A stretch of 64,000 nucleotides of DNA from Microbacterium neungamense (lineage in GTDB: Bacteria; Actinomycetota; Actinomycetes; Actinomycetales; Microbacteriaceae), in NCBI RefSeq assembly GCF_024971095.1, contig NZ_CP069717.1, positions 310,001 to 374,000 on the forward strand. Direction: 5' to 3'. The position numbers and the translations under genes were made by a program. Positions 62,840-64,000 of the stretch are shown in pieces. A model generated the notes under the pieces. That model did no database searches, had not been told where the DNA came from, and worked only from the letters and a program-made list of their open reading frames with translations. Within the stretch, counting starts at the first letter, position 1, and each line of letters opens with the position of its first letter.

Positions 62840-63591
62840 TCACCGATCTGATCGATGTCCATGCCCCGGCCATCGAGGTCCGGGGTCTGGTGAAGACGTA
62901 CGGCGACAACGAGGTGCTCAAGGGCATCGACCTCACCGTCACCGCCGGCGAGGTGGTCTGCATCATCGGCCCGTCGGGCTCGGGGAAGTCGACGCTGCTG
63001 CGGTCGGTGAACCTGCTCGAGGAGCCGACGGACGGGAAGATCCTCATCGAGGGGATCGACATCACCGACCCGGAGACCGACATCGACCGGGTGCGCACGC
63101 GCATCGGCATGGTGTTCCAGAGCTTCAACCTGTTCCCGCACATGAGCGTGCTGGGCAACCTCACCATCGCGCAGCGCCGGGTCAAGAAGCGCTCCAAGGA
63201 GGAGTCCGAGCGGATCGCGCACGAGATGCTGGCACGGGTCGGCATGGCGCACAAGGCGGATGCCTATCCGGGGCACCTGTCCGGAGGTCAGCAGCAGCGC
63301 GTGGCGATCGCGCGGGCGCTGTGCATGAACCCCGACATGATGCTGTTCGACGAGCCGACCTCGGCGCTGGACCCGGAGCTGGTGGGCGAGGTGCTGCAGG
63401 TGATGCGGAAGCTCGCCGACGAGGGGATGACCATGCTGGTCGTCACGCACGAGATGGGCTTCGCCCGCGAAGTCGGGTCGCGCCTGATCTTCATGGACGG
63501 CGGGCACATCCTCGAGCAGGGCGACCCGCGCGAGGTGCTCGCCAACCCGCAGCACCAGCGCACGCAGGACTTCCTGTCCCGCGTGCTCTGA
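62836..63591 (+). CDS. Amino-acid ABC transporter ATPase
   Basis: 251 residues. Walker [22 protein letters not shown]-loop [20 protein letters not shown], signature [20 protein letters not shown], Walker [22 protein letters not shown]-loop [20 protein letters not shown]. It powers uptake with the upstream permease; GlnQ/HisP class. Confidence 0.96.
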   Translation: MITDLIDVHAPAIEVRGLVKTYGDNEVLKGIDLTVTAGEVVCIIGPSGSGKSTLLRSVNLLEEPTDGKILIEGIDITDPETDIDRVRTRIGMVFQSFNLFPHMSVLGNLTIAQRRVKKRSKEESERIAHEMLARVGMAHKADAYPGHLSGGQQQRVAIARALCMNPDMMLFDEPTSALDPELVGEVLQVMRKLADEGMTMLVVTHEMGFAREVGSRLIFMDGGHILEQGDPREVLANPQHQRTQDFLSRVL

Positions 63592-63611
63592 CCCCGACAC
63601 CCGCTTCATCA

Positions 63612-63653
63612 CCGAGACCCCGTGCTGCCGACGCCGGCAGTACGGGGTCTCGG
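63612..63653 (+). terminator. Terminator of amino-acid transporter operon
   Basis: CCGAGACCCCGT (63612-63623) pairs with ACGGGGTCTCGG (63642-63653) and inner CTGCCG with CGGCAG, 20 bases after the stop. Confidence 0.88.
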
Positions 63654-63738
63654 CATCTGCCCGGGGTCGCGCCATGGGGTGGGGCACAGGATCGTCGTCG
63701 TCGCGGATCGCACGTCGGCGTCTGGCATCCTTGAGGGG

Positions 63739-64000
63739 ATGGACATCGGCGCGCTCCTCGGTCTGGAACAGCTCACCTGGGGAACGCTCATCCTCATCGT
63801 CCTTGCCGCGTTCGCGGCCGGATGGATCGACGCCGTGGTCGGCGGCGGCGGCCTGCTGCAGCTGCCCGCCCTGCTCCTCATCCCGGGCATCGCGCCCGTG
63901 CAGGCGCTGGCCACCAACAAGCTCGCCTCGGTGTTCGGCACCGCGACCAGCAGCATCACCTACTACCGCCGTGCCAAGCCCGACATCCGTACCGCGCTGC
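63739..64000 (+). CDS. TSUP/TauE-SafE family permease, 3' end outside window
   Basis: The first 87 residues are visible. The N-terminal helix LIVLAAFAAGWIDAVVGGGG followed by LLQLPALLLIPGIAPVQALA and TNKLASVFGTATSSITYYRR is the typical TauE/SafE (sulfite/anion exporter) start. The ATG follows TTGAGGGG. The frame is open to the end of the window. Confidence 0.9.
   Translation, partial: MDIGALLGLEQLTWGTLILIVLAAFAAGWIDAVVGGGGLLQLPALLLIPGIAPVQALATNKLASVFGTATSSITYYRRAKPDIRTAL

Overview
The window is about 70% G+C and reads like the chromosome of a Microbacteriaceae actinomycete, most likely Microbacterium. The support is the codon usage, the many leaderless-type promoters, the tiny basic ribosomal protein bS22, an IdeR-type iron box and the close match of many proteins to families typical of that genus. 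The assignment to genus is an inference.

Layout. 1-7.8 kb: three consecutive plus-strand genes for two giant, probably beta-rich proteins and one small protein, all of unknown function; the first runs in from outside the window. 8-13.5 kb: a conserved hypothetical gene, tRNA-Arg(ACG), remnants of ridA and eda, a rhodanese, sdaA, a collapsed tetR/ABC exporter locus and marR. 13.6-22 kb: an accessory island with an IS3-family element, two facing IS110-family elements with structured non-coding flanks, and a copper set (CueP, a DUF305 lipoprotein, a DUF6153-like protein and an MFS transporter behind a CsoR-type operator). 22-31 kb: a binding-protein gene and a betaine transporter remnant, thrC, a shortened phosphoesterase, a four-gene pterin-like operon (folE, FAD reductase, folP2-type, RibD-type reductase) and a headless fumarate reductase flavoprotein beside an intact lysR. 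31-38 kb: two VOC proteins and an iron-siderophore locus (reductase, binding protein, two permeases, ATPase) around an IdeR box. 38-54 kb: AlkA-like glycosylase, a winged-helix regulator with a Cys-rich mini-ORF upstream, sbcDC, a nucleosidase, nadE, a RecB-like nuclease/helicase, upp, tadA, a CDF transporter and proC. 54-64 kb: trkA/trkH, a small HTH regulator, an ABC exporter with a headless TetR, a BldC-like protein, bS22, a rhodanese/glutaredoxin/Dabb operon, an amino-acid ABC transporter and the start of a TSUP permease.

Two things run through the window. First, it holds an unusual number of scars: truncations or internal losses at about 9165, 11815, 22630, 25560, 31030 and 58785 (perhaps also 22145) and single-base frameshifts at about 455, 9258, 23210, 30280 and 58603. 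Either this genome is decaying or the sequence has assembly errors; reads would decide. Second, many genes have a TANNNT hexamer exactly six bases before the start codon, which points to leaderless transcripts. No rRNA, CRISPR array or prophage was seen.
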